A stretch of 64,000 nucleotides of DNA, taken from assembly GCA_015233155.1 (NCBI GenBank), contig JADFYG010000005.1, positions 1 to 64,000 of the forward strand, written 5' to 3'. The notes beneath the pieces were generated by a model. That model was not told the DNA's origin. It made no database searches and saw nothing but the letters and a program-made list of their open reading frames with translations. The position numbers were made by a program, and so were the translations under genes. How positions within the stretch are numbered: the first letter of the stretch is position 1; each line of letters starts with the position of its first letter. The DNA comes from Candidatus Rifleibacteriota bacterium (GTDB lineage Bacteria; Muiribacteriota; Ozemobacteria; Ozemobacterales; Ozemobacteraceae). Positions 1 through 8,619 of the stretch are shown piece after piece.

Positions 1-2
1 CG

Positions 3-338
3 CCTTCAGGCGAAAGCACTGCAACTTTTGAAGGTTCAACTGAAAGTGTAGACAGAAGTAATCTCCGGGAGTCGATTCAAAATAGCTTCTATACTAGCTT
101 TTTATTCTTTTCGCTCTGGAACTTCGGACTAAAGCATCAAAAAACCGAAGTAGCAGTGCAGTCAGAAGGGGAAATCACCTTGGAGTATTGCAGTGCTGTC
201 CGGGGAATTCTCACCGATGATCAGGGCGGTCCCTTGCATCCTCCAGGCTTACGCATGGCTGAGGGCTTGAATGACGTAAAAGCTTCTCTGGATCGAAATT
301 TGGAGGCAAAAAAAGGGGGTATGAAGATGGGGTCATGA
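3..338 (+). CDS. Partial transposase-like protein, C-terminal part of first segment
   Basis: The reading frame is open from the window edge, so the gene begins upstream; the only internal start is a GTG at 156 without a convincing ribosome binding site. The visible 111 residues include a stretch (LTDDQGGPLHPPGLRM) that I recall from large transposase-derived proteins of the DUF6399 kind; this is memory, not a search. The frame stops at 336-338 and overlaps the next ORF by an ATGA. A run of seven A then five G (308-319) lies just before the stop. A -1 slip there would enter the next frame, which is open back to the A run, so the two ORFs are probably parts of one gene. Confidence 0.5.
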   Translation, partial: PSGESTATFEGSTESVDRSNLRESIQNSFYTSFLFFSLWNFGLKHQKTEVAVQSEGEITLEYCSAVRGILTDDQGGPLHPPGLRMAEGLNDVKASLDRNLEAKKGGMKMGS

Positions 339-904
339 AAAAACTGGTAGATTGCATCGAACGAGGATTGGCTTCAGTGGCGAATGTTCAAGAAAAAATT
401 CTTGAGGGCACCGAAGAAATCAACAAGGTGGCGGCTACTCTTGATCCCCAAAATGGCACAATGGCGGAACGAAAAACTGATTTCTGGAAATTGCATCAGT
501 CCTTTGAGACGATGTCGTATTCTTGGTATGCACATATGACGGAAGTGATGACGGCGTTTTCACCTGGACTGTTTGTTGGTCCAGAGGACGGGCCAGTAAC
601 GAATGATGATTTGGAGAGATTTTTCAAAATTCCCAAGAGCCATGAGCGAAAGATTCATGGTCATCGCCACGCAGGAATCCGAATTGTCATTGAAGGTCCA
701 ACTCTCATACCGACTCTGGACGCTCATGCAAGGCATCCGAACCCATTTCATCCCGCCGATTTGATACAATTTAGCAAGGCTGTCTCGCCCAAAGAACAAT
801 TGGAAGCGACAAAAAGAAGGAAGATCATGCGAAAAGCACGGACAAAGAAAAATCGCATAACACTGCTCGCAAATTTGGAAAAACGCCACAAAGGCGATGG
901 CTAG
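335..904 (+). CDS. Transposase-like protein, second segment (probable frameshifted continuation)
   Basis: This 189-residue ORF starts at an ATG overlapping the previous stop. It carries a basic C-terminal tail (RRKIMRKARTKK) and a central His-rich motif (HGHRHAGIRIVIEGPTL) that I associate with DUF6399-type transposase-derived sequences. No ribosome binding site sits at the right distance, which fits continuation of the upstream ORF by a -1 frameshift instead of separate initiation. The visible part has no obvious DDE catalytic triad, so it is either the C-terminal region of a larger transposase or an inactive remnant. Nothing recognisable as a terminal inverted repeat follows it. Identity is tentative. 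Confidence 0.45.
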   Translation: MKKLVDCIERGLASVANVQEKILEGTEEINKVAATLDPQNGTMAERKTDFWKLHQSFETMSYSWYAHMTEVMTAFSPGLFVGPEDGPVTNDDLERFFKIPKSHERKIHGHRHAGIRIVIEGPTLIPTLDAHARHPNPFHPADLIQFSKAVSPKEQLEATKRRKIMRKARTKKNRITLLANLEKRHKGDG

Positions 905-1056
905 CTTTAATACGTACCGTTGTTAAAAATGCACATTCCACAAGTCTGCACAGTAGTTTCAGGGTAAAATTGCGGTATTCATGTATATCCATGCAACAAT
1001 GGAAGCGTTTGCGGTATACTCAGAAGGAACATTCAGGAACTATGGAGCAGAACCGC

Positions 1057-2568
1057 ATGAAGCTTCTCCTAAAAGACCAGCTCGGACGAATCATCACCGA
1101 GTTTCCCCTGCTAAAAGGCGGAAATGGCGTGAAAATAGGGCGATCTGCCGAGTCTGACATTCAGGTTGCCTCGCTTTCTCTGGCTGAAGATCATGTCCTG
1201 GTGCGCTATGGCAGTGACGGACGAGTTCTTTTGCAGGACTTACAGAGTTCCTTTGGCATAATTATCAATGGGGAACGAACCCAACCAGGATTTCTGAAAG
1301 AATTGCCTGCAGGTATTCCAGTGCAGCTTTCTGATGATGTTTTCATTTCTCTCGAAAAGTCGTCGAAATGGGAAAATTCTGACGCCGCCGACACTACATT
1401 CGATTCTTCGCAAGCCACGGTTTTTCCCTTCTTTCTCGAGCGAAATCGACGGCAGATTCATCAGATTTTCGCGGAAACGCGGTCCGGCTTTCCCAAAGAA
1501 TATTTGGGACCACTTCAAACTCTTGAGAAGGTAGTTCAGGAACGTGTTACTGAGTGGTCAGCAATAATAGACACCGGGTTTGCCCTGAACTCCGTCACAA
1601 GTTACGGCAGACTTCTGGAATACGTTATTGATATGGCTCTTGAGGTAACAAAGGCGGATTATGGGCGTTTGATTCTTCATAACGAGGAAATGGATCGCCT
1701 GGAAACGATGCTCCTGCGTCGACTCAACAATAAAGCACCTCTCAGGGAAAACCGTGAAACAGATCGTTTTATTCTTGAATGTTTTCACGGTCACCAGATT
1801 CTCCTGAAAGCCCCCGAAGATGTTTCAGCCGCAACAAACGAAAAATTACGTCGAACCGATGAAGCACTTCCTCCACGACCGCTGGCGCTCGTTCCACTGC
1901 GCGTTCAAAACACAACTATAGGTGTTTTGCACCTTGAACGCCAGGACTCTTCCGCGCCTTTCCCTGAATCGACACTCGACCCACTCCGCATTTTTGCCGG
2001 ACAAGCTGCACTTGCAATCGGACATGCCCGACTCATGCATCTTGCGACAATAGATGCTCTCACGGGTCTTATAAATCATCCCCACTTCCATCAGAGAATG
2101 ATTGAGGAATTCGCCCGGGCAACACGCCATCAAACCCCCCTTTCTCTATTGTTGCTCAAAATTGATCATTTCGATCGGGTTGTTAAACGTCATGGAGATG
2201 CTGTCGGTGACCTTGTGTTGAAAAAACTTGGCCGCCTGTTGAAATCTGCGATGCGGATTCATGATGTTGCAGCGCGTTATGCCAGTGATGAATTCGCTAT
2301 ATTGCTCCCATCTACACCGAGCGAAGGCGCTAAAACAGTCGCAGAGAAGCTCAGGCTACTGATCACAAAAGCAGGCTTCCGTATTGCAAAAAAAACGGTG
2401 AAGATCACCATCAGCGTGGGTTTAGCCGGTCCTTCCCCGCAAATAAAGAAACCAATGGAATGGTTACGATTGGCCGTAACTGCTCTTAAAGAAGCTTTCG
2501 ACGCCGGTGATGGGCGGATAGTAATGCGGCCAGAAGAGTCTGCCTTTTCCCCCTTGCGGGGAGTATGA
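1057..2568 (+). CDS. FHA - GAF - degenerate GGDEF signalling protein
   Basis: Cytoplasmic signalling protein of about 503 residues. The ATG at 1057 is chosen because GGAG lies nine bases upstream; an ATG at 1042 or a TTG at 970 are possible. Residues 2-100 form an FHA phosphothreonine-binding domain (GRSAESDI at 28-35, then H46 and NG at 71-72). A GAF domain spans about 165-325 and a GGDEF domain 328-492. The GGDEF active site is degenerate: the signature reads ASDEF (409-413), the metal site reads KIDHFD where active enzymes have DIDHFK, and the ND pair is KR. The inhibitory site RxxD is intact (RIHD, 400-403). It is therefore more likely a cyclic-di-GMP binder than a synthase. It is closely similar to the GAF-GGDEF part of the gene at 28915. 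Confidence 0.85.
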   Translation: MKLLLKDQLGRIITEFPLLKGGNGVKIGRSAESDIQVASLSLAEDHVLVRYGSDGRVLLQDLQSSFGIIINGERTQPGFLKELPAGIPVQLSDDVFISLEKSSKWENSDAADTTFDSSQATVFPFFLERNRRQIHQIFAETRSGFPKEYLGPLQTLEKVVQERVTEWSAIIDTGFALNSVTSYGRLLEYVIDMALEVTKADYGRLILHNEEMDRLETMLLRRLNNKAPLRENRETDRFILECFHGHQILLKAPEDVSAATNEKLRRTDEALPPRPLALVPLRVQNTTIGVLHLERQDSSAPFPESTLDPLRIFAGQAALAIGHARLMHLATIDALTGLINHPHFHQRMIEEFARATRHQTPLSLLLLKIDHFDRVVKRHGDAVGDLVLKKLGRLLKSAMRIHDVAARYASDEFAILLPSTPSEGAKTVAEKLRLLITKAGFRIAKKTVKITISVGLAGPSPQIKKPMEWLRLAVTALKEAFDAGDGRIVMRPEESAFSPLRGV

Positions 2569-2623
2569 ATCAATATGTACAATTCATCACTGATTCAGGA
2601 TTTGCAAAATAACAAGGACCGGC

Positions 2624-4300
2624 ATGAAGAAATCACCCATTGATACCGACTTCCCTCCAGACTTCAAAAAAAAATTCGACATCGATTTGCTTACGGGATT
2701 GCCATCTCAGGCAAAATCTCCGCAGAGTCTTGCGGAATCCGTCGCTAATAAACTGGCCTCCAAGCCCCCTTCAGGACCAATAGCAGATATATATCCAGCG
2801 AACGACCACTTCTGGAAGACGCAAAAACTGTTCACAGAGCTATTCGAGCGCCACGGGAAACCCTTCGCCCGCTTTATCGGAGATCTTCTGGATATCATGA
2901 TGAGCGGCCCTTTGCAAGATAAGCTTGTAAGCGAATTGATCGATGAAAAAATCTCACACCAGAAGAGAATGGATATCGAAAGAAAACCATTCGCGGAGCA
3001 AGAAACGTCTTCAGGCCCCGATAGAAAAGTGCCTCCGCCAAAGCCTTCCGAAAAAGATATTAAAATCGGAGGCGAACCCCGCGTACGTATGCGTCACTTT
3101 CTCAAACGAAAAAAACTATTCTCTTCATTATTCCTCGACAGTAAAGAGTATACGGGCTTTTCAAAAATTATGAAAAGTCTGGCGATGATCTGTGAAGAAG
3201 AAACCGACCCATCAATTCGCTGTGGCACGGACCACGAGAGCCGTCATAATTCGCTGGTTCAACTGGTCGAGCGACTGAAGCGGGAAATTACCCGCCCTGA
3301 TTTGCTCGCTGCCTGGGCGCTTCTCGAAGCTGACAGTTTCACCGATCTGGAGTGGGTCTTCCTTGAAACATGTAATCTTGGGTTGATTCTTCCAACCTAT
3401 TACGAGGATCTGGACAAAGCATATCGCGAAGCAAAAAAACTTCTGAAGCTGTTGATCAAAGATTTCGAAAGCGAGTTTCCTCCCTCCCCCGACAAAAAAT
3501 CCGGCATTCTTGACTACCTCCAGGAAGTCCAGGAGGTATACATGCACCACCATTTTGTGGTCAAATCGATGAATTATACCCGGCCAATATCTTCACGCCA
3601 GGAAATAGAAGCCAGAGAACGAGAATTGCAGGTTCGAATAGATAAACTACGTTCTGAAAATGAGCGCATGCGTGAAGAAAATAAACGCCTCTCGCTCGAT
3701 CGGGAAAGCGCAATCGGCATGACATCTGCTTTGCGCCGCGAAACAGATGAGCTGCGCGCAAGTCTGCTGAAACTCGACCCGGTCGAAGTAAGTCGCCAGA
3801 TCAAAGGCTTGGAATCAAAGATGAACGCACAGCAGAAAGAGTATGACACAATTATAGAAGAAGACACGGAACTCCGAACCGCCCTTAGACAAATGGACGT
3901 GGAAAATCAAAATCTTCTGCGACAACTGCGTGACTTAAATGCAATTCCGAATGAAACAGCTAAGTCCGTTGAAAATCTGATGCTTGGCAAACGCGTTGTC
4001 ATTTTCGGAGGAGTGGGTCGAGACCATTATCTCCCCCTTATGAAAGAGGCTGGGGTAAAAGATGCGGATTACGAATGGTATGAAGGATACCGCACAATCA
4101 GCCAGAATAGAACGGCAGAGATTGTCAGAAGATGCGATCTGGTCGTAGTAATCACCTCTTATGCGGGCCATTTGCATACCTGGCAGACCCGGGATACCGT
4201 CACAGACCAACAAACACTCGTATATATCCATAACAGTGGCACGGGCACATTACGCCAGGCTATCATTGAAAAATTTCGCAAGGATGAGACGACATCCTGA
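2624..4300 (+). CDS. Coiled-coil protein with C-terminal DUF2325 domain
   Basis: 558 residues, ATG preceded by AAGGA. The N-terminal 320 residues match no domain I recognise and are charged, helical and without membrane segments. Residues about 325-445 are a long heptad-rich coiled coil (RELQVRIDKLRSENERMREE). The last 110 residues form a DUF2325 domain, a Rossmann-like fold of unknown biochemistry, recognised by its start (GKRVVIFGGVGRDHY), the central DLVVVITSYAGH segment and the closing basic helix. The gene follows the FHA-GGDEF gene by about 55 bases on the same strand and precedes the sigma factor gene, so these may be co-transcribed. A role as a cytoplasmic scaffold is inference; no enzyme activity can be assigned. 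Confidence 0.75.
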   Translation: MKKSPIDTDFPPDFKKKFDIDLLTGLPSQAKSPQSLAESVANKLASKPPSGPIADIYPANDHFWKTQKLFTELFERHGKPFARFIGDLLDIMMSGPLQDKLVSELIDEKISHQKRMDIERKPFAEQETSSGPDRKVPPPKPSEKDIKIGGEPRVRMRHFLKRKKLFSSLFLDSKEYTGFSKIMKSLAMICEEETDPSIRCGTDHESRHNSLVQLVERLKREITRPDLLAAWALLEADSFTDLEWVFLETCNLGLILPTYYEDLDKAYREAKKLLKLLIKDFESEFPPSPDKKSGILDYLQEVQEVYMHHHFVVKSMNYTRPISSRQEIEARERELQVRIDKLRSENERMREENKRLSLDRESAIGMTSALRRETDELRASLLKLDPVEVSRQIKGLESKMNAQQKEYDTIIEEDTELRTALRQMDVENQNLLRQLRDLNAIPNETAKSVENLMLGKRVVIFGGVGRDHYLPLMKEAGVKDADYEWYEGYRTISQNRTAEIVRRCDLVVVITSYAGHLHTWQTRDTVTDQQTLVYIHNSGTGTLRQAIIEKFRKDETTS

Positions 4301-4358
4301 TAAACCACAATCCAGTAACTAAATCCGATTGTAGTATTTTGCGTTGATTGGAGTAGCA

Positions 4359-4925
4359 ATGACTCCGGAAGAACTCTGGAAAGAAGCAATCAGAGGAAGC
4401 GCCAAAGCCTGGGAAGATTTGTACCGAATGTTCGGCTCAAAACTTTACTGCTTCTTTTTGAAGAACACCGGCGACATTGAAGTTTCTATGGATAAAACCC
4501 AGGAAGTCTTCGAACGATTGTTCAGGCATCGCGAAACATTTTCAACCGGCAGTCTGAAAACATGGATGTTCCGCATTGCAAAAAATCTTCTGATCGACTG
4601 GTGGCGGCGCAGAGGTCATGCAGAGATTCTGTCGGAAAACCCGCCTGAAATTGTAGATTCTTCGATACGCCTGGAAGAAGATGTAATTGATCGACTTGAA
4701 CGCGAAGAACTAATGGGTTTTATTGATTCCGCTCTTGAAGAAATGAAAGAAGGCGATCGATTGTTATTGGGACTTGTATATCTGGGCGGATTGTCTTTCC
4801 CGGAATTGGCCGAAGTCATGGAAATACCACTCGGAACCATAAAAACACAAACCCGGGCAGCTCGATTAAGGCTAGATCAGCTTCTGATAAAGTATTTACC
4901 TGCACGTGAGGTTAAAGCATCATGA
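4359..4925 (+). CDS. ECF-family RNA polymerase sigma factor
   Basis: 188 residues from the ATG at 4359, which has GGAG five bases upstream; a TTG at 4344 is the alternative. Sigma region 2 lies around residues 18-85 (YRMFGSKLYCFFLKN, then the DNA-melting part FRIAKNLLIDWWRRRG), and region 4 around 125-180 with a helix-turn-helix (LSFPELAEVMEIPLGTIKTQ). Regions 1 and 3 are absent, as in ECF (group 4) sigma factors. The stop overlaps the start of the next gene by ATGA, so both are translated together. The next product has a zinc-binding anti-sigma motif and one membrane segment, which is the usual partner of an ECF factor. Target promoters cannot be read from this sequence. Confidence 0.93.
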   Translation: MTPEELWKEAIRGSAKAWEDLYRMFGSKLYCFFLKNTGDIEVSMDKTQEVFERLFRHRETFSTGSLKTWMFRIAKNLLIDWWRRRGHAEILSENPPEIVDSSIRLEEDVIDRLEREELMGFIDSALEEMKEGDRLLLGLVYLGGLSFPELAEVMEIPLGTIKTQTRAARLRLDQLLIKYLPAREVKAS

Positions 4926-6385
4926 AGTGCGAAGAACTCAGAGAAAGGATGCTCGACCCTAAGTCCCACCTCGGAATCACACAAGATTCTGAGTGTTCGA
5001 TCCATCTCTCAAATTGCCCTGAATGCCGGGCGCAATTTGCTGTAGAACGGGCATTAGTAAATGGTTTTTCAGCCCTAGCTGAGCTGCAACCGCCTGTTCG
5101 TCTTGCAGAGCGCGTGCTGAAAATTCCAACGACCATCATCCTTGAAAACCGCGTTCCATTTTGGCACAAGATATTCTGGGGAACAGGGTTTTCGTTAGCT
5201 CTTGCTGGCCTTCTTCTAATGGTTAGCCCCAGAAATGAAACTCTTGTCACCATTCACCAAGCACCTTCAACAAAAATAGCACAGGAACATACGACAACAG
5301 CCTCTACAGTGCCCATTCCGACAACTGAAATGCGCCTGGCTGCTGCATCCCCTGAATCGAAAAAGCTTCCATCTGTCTCTATGACCAACTCCTCAGTAGC
5401 AGGACGGCAAATGCCTGCTTCTGATATTTCATCTGCTTCTGGGTTTTCCATTGCAGCAATCCCGACAACTAACAACTCGACTCAGGGAAAGTCTGGCAAC
5501 GCGCCTGGAACCATAACGATTGCAATGGCTTCGCGACCGACCAGTCCTCTTCCGACATCTGTCGTTCCTGCAATCTCAGCCCAAGTTCACGATTTAAATG
5601 TACGCATCGCACTCTCCGCCAAATCGAAGCAATCTCAAGTTGAATCCGCAAGCAATGAATATCGAGACAAAAACATATTGCCACCGATAATCAGAGGCGA
5701 ATCATTGTCCGAAAGCAACACAACTGAGATGCCAATTGCACGATCTTCAAAAAATCCGACAGAGGTGGCTGGTGCTGCTGAAAAATCTTTAAAAGACCAT
5801 GAAGAAATTTCTTTTTGCCCTTCGCCTCAGAGAAGTAAAACCTCCGGAAGTTCTAATTCCTTTGCCGCATTCTATCCTGAGTCTAAACAAGCATCGAAGC
5901 AGCCAGCAAGCTCTCAGATGGAGTCTCCCTTATCAGCTCAAACCGCGCCTTCGGAATTTTCCGAAGACAAGATCTGCATGATGAAATCAGATACAACAGC
6001 CGTTCCCGGACAAAGTAGCGACTCCTCTGGTTCCTCCCCTCCCCCCACATCTCCTTCGGTAAACATGCCCAAAAAGCAAAGTATAGATTCAACCGACAGC
6101 TCACAATTGTTTGATGAGAAAAAACAAGAAAAAGAGCAATTTATTCAAACTCCTATCTTTTCTCAATCTCCCACCATTGTGAAGCACCAAAAACGACTTG
6201 AATCTATTCTGGAACGGCATTTGCCCAGAATACGAGAAGGACCTTTAGACTTGAATCAGTGGGTAATTGACGGTTGGATAAATATCAAAGAGCGCATTGA
6301 GCTTGCTCCCCCGGAAACTCTTCAGTGGTTCGCTCGACAACAGGAAGGAATATGGAGGGTTTTTCTGGAATCCACAGTCCGCTAA
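4922..6385 (+). CDS. Membrane anti-sigma factor-like protein with long Ser/Thr-rich outer region
   Basis: 487 residues. The N-terminus resembles the zinc-binding anti-sigma domain (zf-HC2 type): Cys3 and an H-x3-C-x2-C cluster (H28, C32, C35). One hydrophobic segment at about 82-101 would place the rest outside the cytoplasm. Residues 105-415 are low complexity, rich in Ser, Thr, Pro, Ala and Lys, with no predicted fold. A conserved-looking helical segment closes the protein (about 420-487, including LESILERHLPRIREG). Most ECF anti-sigma factors are 200-300 residues, so this exposed linker is unusually long and may span the periplasm or reach cell wall. Translational coupling with the sigma gene supports the role. 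A terminator follows 20 bases downstream. Confidence 0.75.
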   Translation: MKCEELRERMLDPKSHLGITQDSECSIHLSNCPECRAQFAVERALVNGFSALAELQPPVRLAERVLKIPTTIILENRVPFWHKIFWGTGFSLALAGLLLMVSPRNETLVTIHQAPSTKIAQEHTTTASTVPIPTTEMRLAAASPESKKLPSVSMTNSSVAGRQMPASDISSASGFSIAAIPTTNNSTQGKSGNAPGTITIAMASRPTSPLPTSVVPAISAQVHDLNVRIALSAKSKQSQVESASNEYRDKNILPPIIRGESLSESNTTEMPIARSSKNPTEVAGAAEKSLKDHEEISFCPSPQRSKTSGSSNSFAAFYPESKQASKQPASSQMESPLSAQTAPSEFSEDKICMMKSDTTAVPGQSSDSSGSSPPPTSPSVNMPKKQSIDSTDSSQLFDEKKQEKEQFIQTPIFSQSPTIVKHQKRLESILERHLPRIREGPLDLNQWVIDGWINIKERIELAPPETLQWFARQQEGIWRVFLESTVR

Positions 6386-6404
6386 TATAAACCAGTAGTT
6401 TCCT

Positions 6405-6440
6405 GATCCCGGGGGCATTGTGCCTTCGGGATTCTTTTTT
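6405..6440 (+). terminator. Intrinsic terminator after the sigma/anti-sigma pair
   Basis: Arms ATCCCG (6406-6411) and CGGGAT (6427-6432) enclose an inner GGCA/TGCC pairing, followed after two bases by six T (6435-6440). It begins 20 bases after the anti-sigma stop codon. Confidence 0.8.
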
Positions 6441-7252
6441 GAACGAGCCGAGATACCGGTAATAATAAAATACATTCTAACATGCGGCTTCCTGGGAAAA
6501 TATCAGACAACCAGAAAGCCATATGGATATTATCTAATATATTTTAAAATTATCAAATATTTACTCTTAAACAAAACCCCGCCATCCCGGCGGCCTCGAC
6601 GCCCGAGAGAGAGCGTCGACAACGTATCATTCATGCAAAACATAGCAAAAAAAATCTAGTCTAGACTTAAAACGAGTTATACTAAACAATAAATGATAAT
6701 GTCATCTCGTTTAAATCTAAATACACTCTTCGCTTGGCGATCACCTCACCACAACATGCAAAAAAGCTTTCCACTGTTCGCCATGATCCACCGACCAACC
6801 AGATCGACTGCAATAAGAGCATAAGCTATGAAAAAACTTATATTGAAACAAATTCGCAAATCGACATGTCAAAAAACTGTATATATATAGGAACTCCCTT
6901 TTTTTCATACAAAGACCCACGACACAATCCCAATATCTCTTCTCGATGATCACAGATCACTCCAGGAGCAAACGACGCGAAAACAATAATCATGGCACGT
7001 TCACGGAAGTGGAACCACAAAGAGATACTTTTCTTTACATTGATTTATATTGCTCTCACAATCCAAAAGTCTGTATACTTGCATACTTAGCTCTCATTGA
7101 CGCTAGATCTTCTCCAGACCTTTCGGAAGCATAATTAGCACTCCACATATCGCTCGCCCCCCCCCAAAAAAGATCAATCGTGAATGTTCCAAATTTCGGC
7201 CCCCTACCTCTCCCCTCTAAGGGAAACATCTTAATAAGCTTTGGAGACAATA
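6441..7252. other. AT-rich non-coding stretch between two operons
   Basis: About 810 bases hold no convincing gene; the short ORFs here lack ribosome binding sites and protein-like composition. Visible structure: two adjacent hairpins at 6579-6593 (CCGCC/GGCGG) and 6596-6619 (TCGACGC/GCGTCGA around a 10-base loop); a TCTAG-T-CTAGA palindrome near 6654; AAACGAG and CTCGTTT arms about 30 bases apart near 6670-6715; and a run of nine C near 7160. A candidate promoter for the efflux operon lies at 7050-7079. The region is clearly richer in A and T than the flanking genes. Confidence 0.6.
7050..7079 (+). promoter_or_regulatory. Candidate sigma-70 promoter of the efflux operon
   Basis: TTGCTC (7050-7055) and TATACT (7074-7079) are separated by 18 bases. 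The -10 matches 5 of 6 consensus bases. It would give a leader of about 165 bases before the TolC-like gene. The -35 is weaker, so this is tentative. Confidence 0.4.
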
Positions 7253-8587
7253 GTGCGACGCATCCCGCCTTGTAACAAGCTATTTCTACTTTCGTATTCG
7301 CTACTAATGTTGACAACCTTTGCGGTATTTGCGCCAAAACTGAGCGCGGAAACAGCTTCAGAAAGTTGGTCTCTTGAAGCACTTCTTGCTTGGGGATTAA
7401 AAAATCATCCACTTCTTCAGCAAGCCGAAGGCTCAATTGTAAGCGCCAAAGCTCGTCTCGGCCAGTCACAGACAACCTTATCAACCAAGATCACCACCAG
7501 CGCAGGATATAATCGTCGGCGCCAGGAGTTCAGCAGCGCATGGAGATCTGGAATTTCCCACGATGATCTTACGGACTCCACCAATAATTCAATTGCCGTT
7601 CAGAAAGTGATCAATGATTCCGGCCGCACCCGAGAACTGATAAAAGCCGGCGATTTATCATTAAAGGCCTCTCTTCGTGACAGAGATACCCAGAGGATCG
7701 AGATCGCCAATGATATTAAAACAGCCTATTATCAAACCCTTCAGGCAAAAGCGATGATAAAGGTTCAAAGCGATAGTCTCGAAGGATTCAAAACACATCT
7801 CCAAAAAACACGAGGCTACGTAGAGGTCGGCACTCGCCCACCTTTCGATATTACGACGGCAGAAGTGGACGTAGCCAACGCACAGGTAAATCTCATTAAG
7901 GCTGAAAGCAACTATCGCAACACCCTCGCGGAGCTGGCTCGCACAACCGGACTCGAGGAAACCATCGAGATTATGGAACCTGCTTCTCAGCCAGAACCTA
8001 TCAGCCACCCTATGAATGAAGAAGAATTCCACCGGGAGCTCCAAAATCGCCCGGACATTGCAGCTGCAGACCTTCGCATTCAAGCTGCGACACACCAACT
8101 TAATAACGCTAAAAAAGGACTCAAACCGACACTTTCCACCAGCGCATCATATGGGTGGCAAGGAACTTACACCCCTCTGGATCGCGCCTGGGTCGTCGGC
8201 CTCAATCTGAACATACCAGTCCTAGATGGAAAAATGACCAAATACCAGAAAATGGATGCCGAGGGAAGCCTGATCAGCGCTCGCAGCCATCTTTCATCTG
8301 TTCGCGTCGATGCCAGAGCAGCACTCGAAACCGCAATAACGGGAGTTGCCGACGCTTTTAAGCGATATGAGGCGAGCAACGTGCTATTACGTCAGGCAAG
8401 CGAATCTCTGAAACTTGCCGAAGGCAGATATGATGCCGGCCTGGGCTCTCCGATCGAAATTACTGATGCTCGCACACAATATTCAAACGCCCGAGGAACG
8501 CTTGTAACCGCATTTTACGACACACTGATCGCCTTAACACGATTAGACTTAGCACTTGGAAAATTCCCCGAGGAGCATCATCAATAA
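7253..8587 (+). CDS. TolC-family outer-membrane efflux channel
   Basis: 444 residues from the GTG at 7253, which has GGAG six bases upstream; the frame also contains a TTG at 7241 that would include this site. An N-terminal signal peptide ends near the Ala-rich stretch around residue 28 (LSAETASES). The body consists of two repeats of the outer-membrane efflux protein family, rich in helical heptads (for example LEALLAWGLKNHPLLQQAEG and ALETAITGVADAFKRYEASN), which form the periplasmic alpha-barrel and the outer-membrane barrel. The next three genes encode adaptor, ATPase and permease, so it is the exit duct of a MacAB-TolC-like tripartite pump. Length is typical for the family. Confidence 0.9.
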   Translation: MRRIPPCNKLFLLSYSLLMLTTFAVFAPKLSAETASESWSLEALLAWGLKNHPLLQQAEGSIVSAKARLGQSQTTLSTKITTSAGYNRRRQEFSSAWRSGISHDDLTDSTNNSIAVQKVINDSGRTRELIKAGDLSLKASLRDRDTQRIEIANDIKTAYYQTLQAKAMIKVQSDSLEGFKTHLQKTRGYVEVGTRPPFDITTAEVDVANAQVNLIKAESNYRNTLAELARTTGLEETIEIMEPASQPEPISHPMNEEEFHRELQNRPDIAAADLRIQAATHQLNNAKKGLKPTLSTSASYGWQGTYTPLDRAWVVGLNLNIPVLDGKMTKYQKMDAEGSLISARSHLSSVRVDARAALETAITGVADAFKRYEASNVLLRQASESLKLAEGRYDAGLGSPIEITDARTQYSNARGTLVTAFYDTLIALTRLDLALGKFPEEHHQ

Positions 8588-8619
8588 ATGAATAATATCG
8601 TCAATATTTGGATATATTT

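Noticed and set aside
6420-7134. Short ORFs within the AT-rich gap
   Set aside because: No ribosome binding sites and irregular composition; the first runs through a terminator hairpin.
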